Origin: an uncultured Ignavibacteria bacterium
GTDB taxonomy: Bacteria > Bacteroidota > Ignavibacteria > Tepidaquicellales > Tepidaquicellaceae
Length of the DNA: 32,893 nucleotides
NCBI GenBank assembly: GCA_937872315.1
Contig: CALMST010000125.1
Location: forward strand, 1-32,893
Direction: 5' to 3'
Shown here in pieces: positions 17,685 to 25,945 of the stretch. Under the pieces are notes generated by a model. That model had not been told where the DNA came from. It was given only the letters and a program-made list of their open reading frames with translations, and searched no databases. Both the position numbers and the translations under genes were made by a program. How positions within the stretch are numbered: position 1 is the stretch's first letter; every line of letters starts with the position of its first letter.

Positions 17685-18422
17685 TCAGCAATTTTTATTC
17701 GAGGGTGATTTCTGCTTTATTGCTGACATTCTGAAGATCTTTAAATTATTGCATACGTCCCTTTTGAATTCTTCCGCAAGGAGATCGGGTTTATCCGACG
17801 ATTCATAATCTTTAATATATTCTTTTATGATAATGTCATTTGCAGGAGAGACTTCGGCTCTTTTCACTGTAAGCGACTCACTGCTGTCCCAGAGATCCTT
17901 CCACCATTTAAGCGAGTGTGCAAAGTTAACAGATTCATTTAACAATGCTGTTACCGGACTTGAATTATAGCAGACATCAACAATTCCGATCTGACCGCCG
18001 GGTTTAAGAAATCCTGAAATATAGTCAGTGTATTCTATATTTGTTCCGAAAAACAAATAGGAATCCACGGCTATGATTATGTCAAAAAATTCTTTTGGAA
18101 AAGGCAGATATCTTGCTTCAAGTTTTAATGGTGTTATTATACCTTCGCAGTTCATTTCAGATATCCTTCTATAATTGGAAGTAGGACATTCTTTATTATC
18201 TACTGCCCATACATTTACTCCGAATTCCTTTGCAAGGAAAATTGAGCTGATAGCTTTGCCGCATCCCAGATCCAGCAATCTCATACCGGGTTTAAATTTT
18301 AAAATATCGCACAGAGTTTCCAGATTGAACAATACATTCTCTCCCAAAGAATTATTCTGAACCCATTCTTTATTGTATTTTGTACTAAGCGGAAAATATT
18401 TAATATTCTTTAAATTTTTCAT
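17685..18422 (-). CDS. Class I SAM-dependent methyltransferase
   Basis: The 245 residues contain SAM-binding motif I LLDLGCGKA (about 49-57). A post-I acidic residue follows in VWAVDNKE (near 74), then FFDIIIAVDSYLFFG as motif II. FLKPGGQIGIVD is the typical post-motif segment of Methyltransf_11/25 enzymes. No signal peptide or membrane segment is seen, so it is cytoplasmic. The substrate is unknown; the C-terminal third (after about 155) would form the acceptor-specific part and is not recognised. Its ATG overlaps the TGA of the upstream gene as ATGA (18419-18422), so the two are translationally coupled. Confidence 0.85.
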   Translation of the reverse strand: MKNLKNIKYFPLSTKYNKEWVQNNSLGENVLFNLETLCDILKFKPGMRLLDLGCGKAISSIFLAKEFGVNVWAVDNKECPTSNYRRISEMNCEGIITPLKLEARYLPFPKEFFDIIIAVDSYLFFGTNIEYTDYISGFLKPGGQIGIVDVCYNSSPVTALLNESVNFAHSLKWWKDLWDSSESLTVKRAEVSPANDIIIKEYIKDYESSDKPDLLAEEFKRDVCNNLKIFRMSAIKQKSPSNKNC

Positions 18423-18754
18423 TTTACAGAACTTTCATTGAGTTTTCTTGAATTGCTTAACGGTACCTTTTTAATAAATTCTGAGATCCTGGAGTCCGAA
18501 TATGCACCGAATGCATCGATAAGAATTCCCATTGTACCGCTCTTTGCGGTAATTGCGAATATGATTGACATATCTCCCGGATCTGATTCTCCCTCATATC
18601 TTACCGTCTTATCAATTGCAATATCAGCAGCTTTGAATTTTTCATTTGTCTCGTTGCATTGAAGCAGGTTATCTTTTACATAGAAATCATAAATAAATTG
18701 CTTTGATCTGAATCTTTCTATTGTCTCTCTTAGTGTATTCATTTGCTTTTCCAT
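18419..18754 (-). CDS. Small conserved protein of the type often mislabelled phosphoribosylpyrophosphate synthetase
   Basis: The 111 residues carry YDFYVKDNLLQC, a central VRYEGESDPGDMSIIFAI and a GILIDAFGAYSD segment. I recognise this set from short Bacteroidota proteins commonly annotated as phosphoribosylpyrophosphate synthetase. It is far too short and lacks the motifs of a real synthetase (prs is about 310 residues), so I do not assign that activity. No signal peptide is present. It is the first gene of a two-gene unit with the methyltransferase, coupled through an ATGA overlap. An ATG for Met5 (MNTLRE) is an alternative start. Confidence 0.7.
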   Translation of the reverse strand: MEKQMNTLRETIERFRSKQFIYDFYVKDNLLQCNETNEKFKAADIAIDKTVRYEGESDPGDMSIIFAITAKSGTMGILIDAFGAYSDSRISEFIKKVPLSNSRKLNESSVK

Positions 18755-18856
18755 AATGCGTTCGTTTTTTAATTAATAAAATTTTTTGAAATTTTAGTTT
18801 AAGAATCATGATAAGTATATTTTAATTCTTTGGTTCACATGAATAACATTTCAATC

Positions 18857-18912
18857 AAAAAAAGGTACCTGCCTTAGATTATTCCCAAATATAAAATGCA
18901 GCAAGGCAGGTA
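18857..18912 (-). terminator. Rho-independent terminator of the ferritin-like operon
   Basis: Read on the minus strand, TACCTGCCTT (18912-18903) pairs with AAGGCAGGTA (18875-18866). CC and a run of seven T follow. The 27-base loop is long, but the position, 26 bases after the stop, fits. Confidence 0.72.
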
Positions 18913-18937
18913 TTGTAGGACGGAATTCTTAAACTGA

Positions 18938-19438
18938 TTATTCTTTTTCTGTTACGGCTTCCGCGTTTACAGAACCGGCAATTGAAGTTAAAGTCTTGTC
19001 AGCGTTTCCTTCTTCCTCCAGAGTCTCTCTGAGAAGATCCGAAATTTTTGTCATATCCAGCAGTTCAGCATAAGTAGCTGCGCAGCCGTAAGATGCAATT
19101 TCATAATGTTCCACTTTCTGTGCAGCTGCGATGAGCGCAACATCCTTCACAATAGGTACTGCATTTTCTTTAATTATTTCACTGCCTTCTTTGATAAGTC
19201 CCTCCATGGCTTTACATTTTTTGCCTGACAATGACCTTCCAAGTATCTTACCTATCTTATCCAGTCTTTTAACCTGTTTTTTTGTTTCAGTCAAATGTGA
19301 TTTAAACGCTTTCTTCAGCTCAGTGGTCGTAGCAGTTTTTTCAAGTTTTGGAAGCGCTTCCGTCAATTGATTTTCAGCGCTGTACAGATCTTTTAATTCT
19401 TCCAGTAAAAAATCTTCGAGTGTTTTGAGTTTTCCCAT
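18938..19438 (-). CDS. YciE/YciF-family ferritin-like protein (DUF892)
   Basis: The 166 residues fit the DUF892 (YciE/YciF) ferritin-like four-helix family. The N-terminal LEDFLLEELKDLYSAENQLTEALPKL (about 7-32) is diagnostic. A second helix begins KAFKSHLTETKKQVKRL, and the third segment contains AAAQKVEHYEIASYGCAATYAELL, which supplies the Glu/His residues of the di-metal site. Family members are linked to stress responses in other bacteria; the exact reaction is unsettled. There is no signal peptide. The gene follows the 66-residue ORF by 10 bp and sits downstream of a perfect -24/-12 promoter. It therefore probably depends on sigma-54 and, by proximity, on the response regulator encoded next door. 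A terminator follows. Confidence 0.88.
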   Translation of the reverse strand: MGKLKTLEDFLLEELKDLYSAENQLTEALPKLEKTATTTELKKAFKSHLTETKKQVKRLDKIGKILGRSLSGKKCKAMEGLIKEGSEIIKENAVPIVKDVALIAAAQKVEHYEIASYGCAATYAELLDMTKISDLLRETLEEEGNADKTLTSIAGSVNAEAVTEKE

Positions 19439-19448
19439 TTTATTATTT

Positions 19449-19649
19449 TTATTTTTTAAATAGTTGTTTATTGTTACAATTTTTTTTGATTGAGTTTCCG
19501 GATATTGAGTTAAAATTTAATGATTGTTCTTCCCGGATCATTTCTTCATTCCACAGATCATTTTTGTAAGGAATGTATATTTCAGGATTCTTAAACTCGT
19601 TATCAATTTCTTTCAGGCTTTTGACGAAATCATTTGTATTCTTTTTCAT
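19449..19649 (-). CDS. 66-residue hypothetical protein, first gene behind the sigma-54 promoter
   Basis: A short, Asn- and Lys-rich, probably soluble protein (MKKNTNDFVKSLKEIDNEF...) without a signal peptide, membrane segment or recognised motif. Its ATG lies about 21 bases downstream of the transcription start predicted from the -24/-12 promoter, and its stop is 10 bp before the ferritin-like gene. That places it as the leading gene of a two-gene operon. No Shine-Dalgarno is present. An AT-only palindrome (AATTAAAT/ATTTAATT, 19651-19667) covers the leader just before the ATG. Coding status is likely from position, not from homology. Confidence 0.6.
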   Translation of the reverse strand: MKKNTNDFVKSLKEIDNEFKNPEIYIPYKNDLWNEEMIREEQSLNFNSISGNSIKKNCNNKQLFKK

Positions 19650-19680
19650 GAATTAAATCATTTAATTTAATCCTGTTAAT

Positions 19681-19697
19681 AGCAAAGGATGTGCCAT
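19681..19697 (-). promoter_or_regulatory. Perfect sigma-54 (-24/-12) promoter
   Basis: On the minus strand TGGCAC, five bases, then TTGCT (19696 to 19681) matches the sigma-54 consensus TGGCAC-N5-TTGCW at every fixed base. The predicted start of transcription is near 19670. It drives the 66-residue ORF and the ferritin-like gene. Confidence 0.88.
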
Positions 19698-19758
19698 AAA
19701 AAAAAATAAGAAATCAGTATGAAAATCCCGTTATTTATTTTTTAAGAAATTGTTTGAA

Positions 19759-19792
19759 TGACAAATTTGTCGGATGATGTCAGGAAATGACA
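19759..19792 (+). promoter_or_regulatory. Composite TGACA/TGTCA upstream activator site A
   Basis: On the plus strand the half-sites are TGACA (19759), TGTCG (19768), TGTCA (19778) and TGACA (19788). They form one inverted pair with a 4-base spacer and one everted pair with a 5-base spacer. The pair centres lie about 95 and 115 bp upstream of the start predicted from the promoter at 19681-19697. This is the usual place for an NtrC-type activator, and the adjacent gene encodes one. Confidence 0.68.
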
Positions 19793-19866
19793 GTGAAGTT
19801 GAAAAACCGGACAGAAAATTTTACGGATCAAAAAAAAATATATTTTCAAACAGCCGCAGAATAAAT

Positions 19867-21213
19867 TTAACTGATGCCGAGGTTTTTTATTTTTCTGTAA
19901 AAGGTTCTTTCATTCATGTTCAGAAGTTTAGCTGCTTTGGATTTGTTTCCATTGGTATCTTTCAACGCCTTAATAATCATATCTTTTTCCAGTTCATCTT
20001 TTATATCTGAAATGCTGGAAGCAGAGGAAGTATTTTCAGTCTTATCAAATCTGATCTCATCGGGAATATCAATGTTGTTTATTATATCTTCGCGGGAAAG
20101 AAGCACACTGCGTCTTATAACATTCCGGAGTTCTCTTACATTTCCTTGCCAGGAGTGAGACATGAGTTTATCCATGACACTTTCTGAAACTCCCTTTACA
20201 TTTTTGTTTAATTCCTCATTGGAATCCTTTATGAAATGTTCGACAAACAGACTTATATCTTCTTTTCTTTCTCTGAGCGGAGGGAGTTCTAAATGAAATT
20301 CATTTAACCGGTAATAAAGATCCTGTCTGAAATTATTACTGTTTACCGCATCAGCTAATTTTATGTTTGTAGCAGAAATTATCCGTATGTCGAGCTTAAT
20401 GGATTTCTTTGCGCCTAGGCGGGTGACCTTTCTTTCCTGTATTACCCTCAGAAGTTTGATCTGATTGGAATCGGACAGATTTGTTATCTCATCCAGAAAG
20501 ATAGTTCCCTTATCAGCCAGTTCAAATTTACCTTCCTTGGATGTCTTTGCATCCGTAAATGCACCTTTCTCATGACCGAATAATTCACTCTCTATCAGAC
20601 TTTCCGGAATAGCTCCGCAGTCAACGGCAATAAAGTTATGTTCATTTCTTTCACTCAGATTATGAATAAGACAGGCAATTACTTCTTTACCGGTACCGCT
20701 TTCACCTTCTAGCAAAACGCTAAGAGATGAAGGTGCAACTATGTTAACCTGTTCTATGATCTTTTGCATAACTGCAGATTTTCCTATCACTCCTTCGGTA
20801 ATGTATTTCCCGTCAAGCTTTTTCCTGTGAAAGTTTATTTCATCTTTCAAGTATTTATTTTCCAGAGTTTTTCTAAGCGTCAGGATCATGAGATCATTGT
20901 CAAAGGGTTTGGTTATAAAATCATCAGCACCGAGTTTCATTGCTTCGACAGCTGTTTTAATATCGCCGAAAGCAGTAAGCATTATTACTGGAAGTGTATT
21001 GTTAGTTTTCTTAATTCTGTTGAGAATCTCAAGTCCGTTCATACCCGGAAGTCTCATATCAAGAATTACAAGATCATATTGATCAGTCTTTACCTGTTGT
21101 AATGCTTTTGTGCCGTCTTCTACAGCATTGCATTTAAAACCGGATTCAACTAATAGTTCTTTAAGTGTAAATCTTAAAATCTCATTGTCATCTACTACGA
21201 GTATATTTTCCAT
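19867..21213 (-). CDS. NtrC-type sigma-54-dependent response regulator
   Basis: The 448 residues show three domains in order. The receiver (1-118) has the acidic pair D8/D9, phosphoacceptor D52, T80 and K102. The AAA+ sigma-54 interaction domain (about 140-370) has Walker A GESGTGKE (170-177), a sigma-54 contact loop GAFTDA (217-222) in place of the textbook GAFTGA, Walker B GTIFLDE (D241/E242) and an FRQDLYYRLN segment. A C-terminal Fis-type helix-turn-helix is seen in KSKAAKLLNMNERTFYRKI. It would be phosphorylated by the kinase encoded 5 bp upstream and activate sigma-54 promoters. Likely sites are the TGACA/TGTCA composites at 19759, 25068 and 29638. The assignment to these sites is inference from proximity. 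The GAFTDA variant is familiar to me from Bacteroidota homologues, so it should be functional. Confidence 0.95.
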   Translation of the reverse strand: MENILVVDDNEILRFTLKELLVESGFKCNAVEDGTKALQQVKTDQYDLVILDMRLPGMNGLEILNRIKKTNNTLPVIMLTAFGDIKTAVEAMKLGADDFITKPFDNDLMILTLRKTLENKYLKDEINFHRKKLDGKYITEGVIGKSAVMQKIIEQVNIVAPSSLSVLLEGESGTGKEVIACLIHNLSERNEHNFIAVDCGAIPESLIESELFGHEKGAFTDAKTSKEGKFELADKGTIFLDEITNLSDSNQIKLLRVIQERKVTRLGAKKSIKLDIRIISATNIKLADAVNSNNFRQDLYYRLNEFHLELPPLRERKEDISLFVEHFIKDSNEELNKNVKGVSESVMDKLMSHSWQGNVRELRNVIRRSVLLSREDIINNIDIPDEIRFDKTENTSSASSISDIKDELEKDMIIKALKDTNGNKSKAAKLLNMNERTFYRKIKNLGIS

Positions 21214-21218
21214 TTATT

Positions 21219-24200
21219 TTAATTTGAATTTTTGTATATGGGCAGTTTTATTCTGATTTGTGTTCCTGAATCTTCTTCACTGTTTATTTTAAATATTCCG
21301 TTATGAAGTCTAATAGTCTGGAAAGCCAGACCCATTCCCAGTCCAACTCCGGTATCTTTGGTGGTAAAAAATGGTTCAAGGATTTTATCCATATTCTCAG
21401 ACGGGATGCCAATACCAGTATCACTGAATTCAATATTAATTTCATTGTTTATTTTATCCATAAATGCTTTTACAGACAGAGTACCCCCATCTTCCATTGA
21501 TTCTATGGAGTTTGAAATAAAGTTCATGAAGGCATTTTCCAGTTTGAGTTTATCCAGTCTTGTGGATGGCAGGTCCGGTTCTATGTCAGAAATTATTTCT
21601 ATATTGCTGTTTTTACATCGGGCTTCCACAGTTTCGATAAGCAGTTTAAGCACTTCACTTATGCGGACCTCTGACAGATCAAGTTCCTCCGGTGAAGCAA
21701 AGCTTAAAAGATTCTTTATAATTTTATTTGCCAATTCCACATTTGTAATAATGTAATTCAGTCGCCTGGTATTTTTTTCATCAAATCCTGATTTAGAAAT
21801 GAGCTGAGCGAGACTTGATATATTTGCCAGAGGATTCCTGATCTCATGTGCAATTCCCGAAGAGAATCTTCCTAAAGCGGCAAGCTTTTCATTGTAAATC
21901 AGTTCTTTCTGGGTTTCAACAAGTTTTAAGTTTGTCATCTTCAGTTCTTCTTCTTTACTGGTTAATTCAGTGACATCATGCCCGGTTCCGAACATTCTGA
22001 TCACATTTCCTTTTTCATCCAGATACACTTCGCCCTGAGCTTTTAAAATTTTTTCAATGCCATCCGGAGTAATTATCTTATGATAAAAGCTGAACGGGGT
22101 TTTGTTCTCAAGGGAATTTTGGATTATATTTTTTACATATTCTCTGTCGTCCGGATGCAATCTTTTTGTAAACTCCTCAAAAGAAGGTTTGTAGTTATTT
22201 TTATCTATACCGTATATGGAATACATTTCGTCTGACCAGGTAATTATATTATTTATTATGTCCCATTCCCAGCTGCCTAATTTTGCTATACTTTGAGCAG
22301 CTTTGAGATCTTTTTCATTTTTCTTAATATTGTTAAGTGAATCAATTTTCTCAAAAAGGCTTCCAAGTTCCACACCAATATTCATTATACAGTCAAGGAT
22401 TTCACGGTCTGTTTCCTGCTCTTCAATCTTAAAGAATTCGAGAACTCCGACCACTGATCTGCTGTTCATGACAGGAACCCAGATCCCTGTTTTCAGTCCA
22501 AGCTCAACTGATATATTTTCACGTTTAAAAGCCTCTTCTTTTTTAATGTTTTTTAAACTTATCCAGGAAGGCTTGCGCATTAGAATTCTGTCGATGGGAA
22601 AACCGTCACCATTTTTCAGAATTAAATTATCGGATATTTTCTTAAAAGGCAGATATTTTACGGACAGATTTGAGTTCCAGATCTCTGATGAAACAAAATC
22701 ATCCTGCTTTCTCAGAAAGCAGTGTCCGATCTCCCAGTTTGTATAACTACTTATCTTATCAATGGAGTATTGAATAGCGCTTTCAGGATCAAATGCACTG
22801 TTAGTATATCTAATCACTTCATTTAAAACCATCAGAAGATTGTTCTTCTTTAAGATGACCTCTTCTTTTTCCTTTAGTTGAGTTATATCCTGGCATATTC
22901 CTACCCAGGCTTCAGCATTGCCGTTTTCATCTTTAATTGAGGATGTTGACAGGTATGTATGAAATTCAGTACCGTCAGATCTGTTTGTTTTAAGTTCACC
23001 TCTCCAGCCGTTTTTTAAGGTTTTGGAAATAATGTCATTTTTAAGAAACCCGGTAATATTTTTAAATACAGGGATGTCCTTACCTTCTATCCAAGATTTA
23101 TCATATCCGTATGTGTTTTCAAAAGCCTCATTAATAAATATGATCTTATTATTAAGGTCTGCAATAAAAATATTATCCTTTATGCTTTTGATGGCATGCG
23201 CAAATATCTTGATCCTGTTTTGAATTATGTCTTTCTCTTCACTCTCTTTAATGAGTTTGGAAAGTGCATTTGCGAGATCATTTGTTCTTTGCTTTACTTT
23301 TTCTTCAAGTTCAATATTGGATTTTATAAGTTCCTGTTCTGCTTTTTTTCTCTGAATAAAACTTCCGATCTGCCTGCCGGCAGATTCAAGTACTTCAATA
23401 ATTTCATCATCCTTTTCTGTTCCGTATTTATTAAAACATTCAATAATTGCAATGGTTTCTTTACCGATAGAGACTGGGATACCAAGACGGGAATTCCATC
23501 CAAATTTTATTATTTCCTGATTGCTTTTATAGTCTACGTTCTTTTCTGAGGAAAGATCATAAGTCCATTTTGAAATACCTTCTTTAAATATTATTCCGGG
23601 AAAATCAGATCCTTTTGCAAACTTCCTTTTCTCTTTAAATGTATTCAGATAAATATTTTCATCTTCCTCACTATCAGCCCAGATATAATCAGCATTAATA
23701 TATTCAGATTTATCGTCGGACATCCAGAGAATACCGAAGTTCCACCGGATACCGCTGCATATGTTTTTCAGAAGTTTTTTAGAGGCTTCTGCTATTGTAT
23801 CAGATTCTGAAAGTGTCCTTGAAATATCATACTGTATTTTTAAGAACCTTTCATTTCTTATTCTCTCATCTATTTCAATGCATGACCCGATATAACCCGC
23901 AAATTCTTTTCCTTCAAATCTCGGTGAACCTTTTTGAAGAAGCCATTTGAACTCGTTGTTTCTGTCTTTTAGTCTGTATTCCATTTCAAACGGTATCCTT
24001 TTATCAAATGAAGACGAGTAAATTTCTAAGCATCTCTGAAGATCTTCTTTATGAACTCCTTCTGTCCAACCGTTTCCAAGCTCCTGCTCAGGTTTTCTGC
24101 CGGTAAAATCCAGCCATTCATTATTAAAATAGGTGAATAGTTTATCTTTGCCGGAAACCCAGATAAGGACAGGAGCAGAGTCAGCCATCATCCGGAATCT

Positions 24201-25055
24201 CGACTCACTTTCCCGTAAAGTTTCCTCTGTTTTAATTCTTATGGCTATTTCATCAGATAATTTGTCGTTTGATTCTTTAAGCTCTTCAGTTCTCTCTTCT
24301 ACTCTTTCTTCGAGCTCTTCATATGATTTCATAAGCAGACTTTCGGCAACCTGCTTGTTCTTCAGCAGTTTTTCTGAAATATATAATGCAAGTCCAGTCA
24401 CTATAAATGAGAATAGTCCGGTAATAATAATGAAGGACTGTATCCTGGAATTTGATCGTTCAGCCCTTTCACTCCTGTTGTTTAGCAAGACCATTTCGTT
24501 GATGAATAACTCATTTGTTAAACTGTTCAGGCGGTTAATATTTTTATTTACATTTTCAGTTATTGTTCTCTGCCTGTCTGAAAACGGAGCGGAGATCAGT
24601 TCACCTGATGGGGATGATCTGAATGAGGAATCCATAAGTTCAGTATTTTCAGATATCAGTACCGATAGGTTTTCAATATATTCGAATTGTTGCGGGTTAT
24701 CAGAAACGAGTATTTTGAGTTCATCAATTCTGCTTTTAATTTCTTCAACAAGTGAATCATATTCTGATCTTAATTTTAAATCACCGGTAATCAAATATCC
24801 CATTCTCTTATTGGGAATTTCAATAACATCTATCTTCAGGTCGCCTATTTTTTTAAGAACATCATTTGAATGAAGCAGCCAGTCTATGTCATTCTTGTAT
24901 CTGTCAATATTCTGATATGTGATAAGACTCAATATAAATACAGAAAGCAGAAAGATCAGGAATGCCGCAGGAATGAATTTTTCCAGCGGCAGTTTCATTT
25001 CCAGCTTTTCAAGCCTTTTATTTAAGTTAAGTTTTTTATTAATCCCGGTTTTCAT
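21219..25055 (-). CDS. Membrane sensor histidine kinase, CHASE3-PAS-GAF-PAS-GAF-PAS-HisKA-HATPase
   Basis: With the ATG at 25055 there are 1278 residues. TM1 (about 28-47), a periplasmic CHASE3-like domain (about 52-200) and TM2 (about 207-226) are followed by a charged coiled coil. Cytoplasmic sensors follow: PAS (285-400), GAF (405-568), PAS (617-730), GAF (740-900) and PAS (918-1033). HisKA has phosphoacceptor H1070 in SGIAHEIRNP. The ATPase domain has the N-box (N1178, N1182), DTGIGIP (1212-1218) and GVGLGMGLA (1236-1244). A TTG at 25073 would add six residues but lies inside a 15-bp palindrome, so I prefer the ATG. It forms an operon with the response regulator. The periplasmic signal and PAS/GAF ligands are unknown; no cofactor-binding residue is obvious. 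Confidence 0.93.
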   Translation of the reverse strand: MKTGINKKLNLNKRLEKLEMKLPLEKFIPAAFLIFLLSVFILSLITYQNIDRYKNDIDWLLHSNDVLKKIGDLKIDVIEIPNKRMGYLITGDLKLRSEYDSLVEEIKSRIDELKILVSDNPQQFEYIENLSVLISENTELMDSSFRSSPSGELISAPFSDRQRTITENVNKNINRLNSLTNELFINEMVLLNNRSERAERSNSRIQSFIIITGLFSFIVTGLALYISEKLLKNKQVAESLLMKSYEELEERVEERTEELKESNDKLSDEIAIRIKTEETLRESESRFRMMADSAPVLIWVSGKDKLFTYFNNEWLDFTGRKPEQELGNGWTEGVHKEDLQRCLEIYSSSFDKRIPFEMEYRLKDRNNEFKWLLQKGSPRFEGKEFAGYIGSCIEIDERIRNERFLKIQYDISRTLSESDTIAEASKKLLKNICSGIRWNFGILWMSDDKSEYINADYIWADSEEDENIYLNTFKEKRKFAKGSDFPGIIFKEGISKWTYDLSSEKNVDYKSNQEIIKFGWNSRLGIPVSIGKETIAIIECFNKYGTEKDDEIIEVLESAGRQIGSFIQRKKAEQELIKSNIELEEKVKQRTNDLANALSKLIKESEEKDIIQNRIKIFAHAIKSIKDNIFIADLNNKIIFINEAFENTYGYDKSWIEGKDIPVFKNITGFLKNDIISKTLKNGWRGELKTNRSDGTEFHTYLSTSSIKDENGNAEAWVGICQDITQLKEKEEVILKKNNLLMVLNEVIRYTNSAFDPESAIQYSIDKISSYTNWEIGHCFLRKQDDFVSSEIWNSNLSVKYLPFKKISDNLILKNGDGFPIDRILMRKPSWISLKNIKKEEAFKRENISVELGLKTGIWVPVMNSRSVVGVLEFFKIEEQETDREILDCIMNIGVELGSLFEKIDSLNNIKKNEKDLKAAQSIAKLGSWEWDIINNIITWSDEMYSIYGIDKNNYKPSFEEFTKRLHPDDREYVKNIIQNSLENKTPFSFYHKIITPDGIEKILKAQGEVYLDEKGNVIRMFGTGHDVTELTSKEEELKMTNLKLVETQKELIYNEKLAALGRFSSGIAHEIRNPLANISSLAQLISKSGFDEKNTRRLNYIITNVELANKIIKNLLSFASPEELDLSEVRISEVLKLLIETVEARCKNSNIEIISDIEPDLPSTRLDKLKLENAFMNFISNSIESMEDGGTLSVKAFMDKINNEINIEFSDTGIGIPSENMDKILEPFFTTKDTGVGLGMGLAFQTIRLHNGIFKINSEEDSGTQIRIKLPIYKNSN

Positions 25056-25067
25056 TTTATAATTTAC

Positions 25068-25099
25068 TGACAATAATTGTCAATCCTGTCATGAAACAG
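25068..25099 (+). promoter_or_regulatory. Composite TGACA/TGTCA site B next to the kinase start
   Basis: TGACA (25068) and TGTCA (25078) form a perfect 15-bp palindrome with a 5-base spacer that includes one extra A-T pair on each side. A third half-site TGTCA lies at 25087, and the fourth is degenerate. The half-site order on the plus strand matches sites A and C. It could act as an activator site for the promoter at 25153-25169 and, since it lies at the kinase start, in autoregulation. Confidence 0.6.
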
Positions 25100-25128
25100 T
25101 TTGCAGATCTATAAAAATTGGCGATTTC

Positions 25129-25143
25129 TCGGTTAAAAACCGA
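25129..25143 (+). repeat. TCGGTT/AACCGA inverted repeat
   Basis: A perfect 6-bp inverted repeat with a 3-base spacer lies between activator site B and the predicted -24 element. There is no T-tract, so it is not a terminator. It could be an operator; its role is not known. Confidence 0.35.
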
Positions 25144-25152
25144 CTATTCCTT

Positions 25153-25169
25153 TTGGCATCAAAAATGAA
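25153..25169 (+). promoter_or_regulatory. Candidate sigma-54 promoter of the envelope cluster
   Basis: TTGGCATCAAAAATGAA has the -24 GG, CA and correct spacing to TG at -12, but A replaces the C of the -12 GC. The same variant appears at 29561-29577. The predicted start is near 25180, giving a leader of about 97 bases before the 25277 ATG. Confidence 0.5.
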
Positions 25170-25276
25170 AAAGTATAGGCAGTTGGTTTTTAGAACTTAC
25201 AGTTAAAAATCTAAATTTTCAAATGTTATTTTAGGTGGTAAAAATTAACTTTTTAAAAAACTAAAAAGGAGAAAAA

Positions 25277-25861
25277 ATGAAAACGCTAAAATTAAAGACG
25301 ATATTACTTGTTGTACTGATGTTTACGGGAACATCAGGATTCAGTCAGACAAATTATACAAAAAAATCAGCTTACCCTAACTGGAGTGTGAGTCCGGTAG
25401 GGGGAATAGTTTTTCCAACAGGTAATATGAGTGAAAATTTTAAATCCGGTGGAAATGTGGGTGTTGATATTTCATACAGAGTTAATAAAGAAGTAGGTTT
25501 TTACGGACAGGGCGGATATTACTTTCTGGGTAGTAAAACTGCGGGAGTTCCGGACGGAAAGTACTTAGAGTACACAGCAGGACCAAGATATTATTTTACA
25601 GCTCCAAATCTGAAATCATCAGTTTATCTTGAAGCGGGAATAGGCGCTTATACTTTTGTTCAGGATGCATATGTGCAGAATGAAGTTGAAATAGCTGAAG
25701 TCAATGAAACCAGATTCGGATACAATGCAGGTCTTGGCGCTGTTCTTAATTTAGGAACAAATGTAGATATGCTTTTTAAAGTAAAGTATAACACTATTCA
25801 GACAACAGGCGGATCGTCAAGTTTTATTGCACCGGTAATTGGAATGGATGTTAGATTCTAA
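25277..25861 (+). CDS. Outer-membrane beta-barrel protein
   Basis: The 194 residues have a signal peptide (MKTLKLKTILLVVLMFTGTSGFSQ). Alternating aromatic and small residues in strands follow (VGVDISYRVNKEVGFYGQGGYYF, EYTAGPRYYF, SVYLEAGIGAYTF), and the final strand ends in DVRF. This is the plan of an eight-stranded OmpA/OmpX-like barrel without a peptidoglycan-binding domain. The start is fixed by AAGGAG eight bases before the ATG. It is the first gene behind the candidate sigma-54 promoter at 25153-25169 and activator site B. A hairpin with a short T-run follows the stop, so downstream genes may be expressed at a lower level. Confidence 0.88.
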   Translation: MKTLKLKTILLVVLMFTGTSGFSQTNYTKKSAYPNWSVSPVGGIVFPTGNMSENFKSGGNVGVDISYRVNKEVGFYGQGGYYFLGSKTAGVPDGKYLEYTAGPRYYFTAPNLKSSVYLEAGIGAYTFVQDAYVQNEVEIAEVNETRFGYNAGLGAVLNLGTNVDMLFKVKYNTIQTTGGSSSFIAPVIGMDVRF

Positions 25862-25874
25862 TATAGAGACATAC

Positions 25875-25909
25875 TCCGGCAAAATGGGTTAACCATTTGC
25901 CGGATTTTA
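25875..25909 (+). terminator. Intercistronic hairpin, probable partial terminator
   Basis: TCCGGCAAAATGG (25875-25887) pairs with CCATTTGCCGGA (25893-25904) with one bulge. Only TTTT follows. The next gene starts 37 bp later with no room for a clear promoter, so attenuation with readthrough is likely. Confidence 0.7.
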
Positions 25910-25945
25910 AAAAAAATATTTAACTAAAAAAAGGAGATTAAAAAA

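Noticed and set aside
18419-18754. Phosphoribosylpyrophosphate synthetase
   Set aside because: The protein is only 111 residues and lacks the PRPP-binding motif; the name is a known carry-over label for this small family.
19774-20010. 78-residue plus-strand frame near the end of the response regulator gene
   Set aside because: It begins inside activator site A and runs antisense into the helix-turn-helix coding region.
24133-24873. 246-residue frame antisense to the sensor kinase
   Set aside because: Ser/Leu-rich translation typical of the complement of AT-rich Glu/Lys coding DNA; the kinase on the other strand has clear domains throughout.
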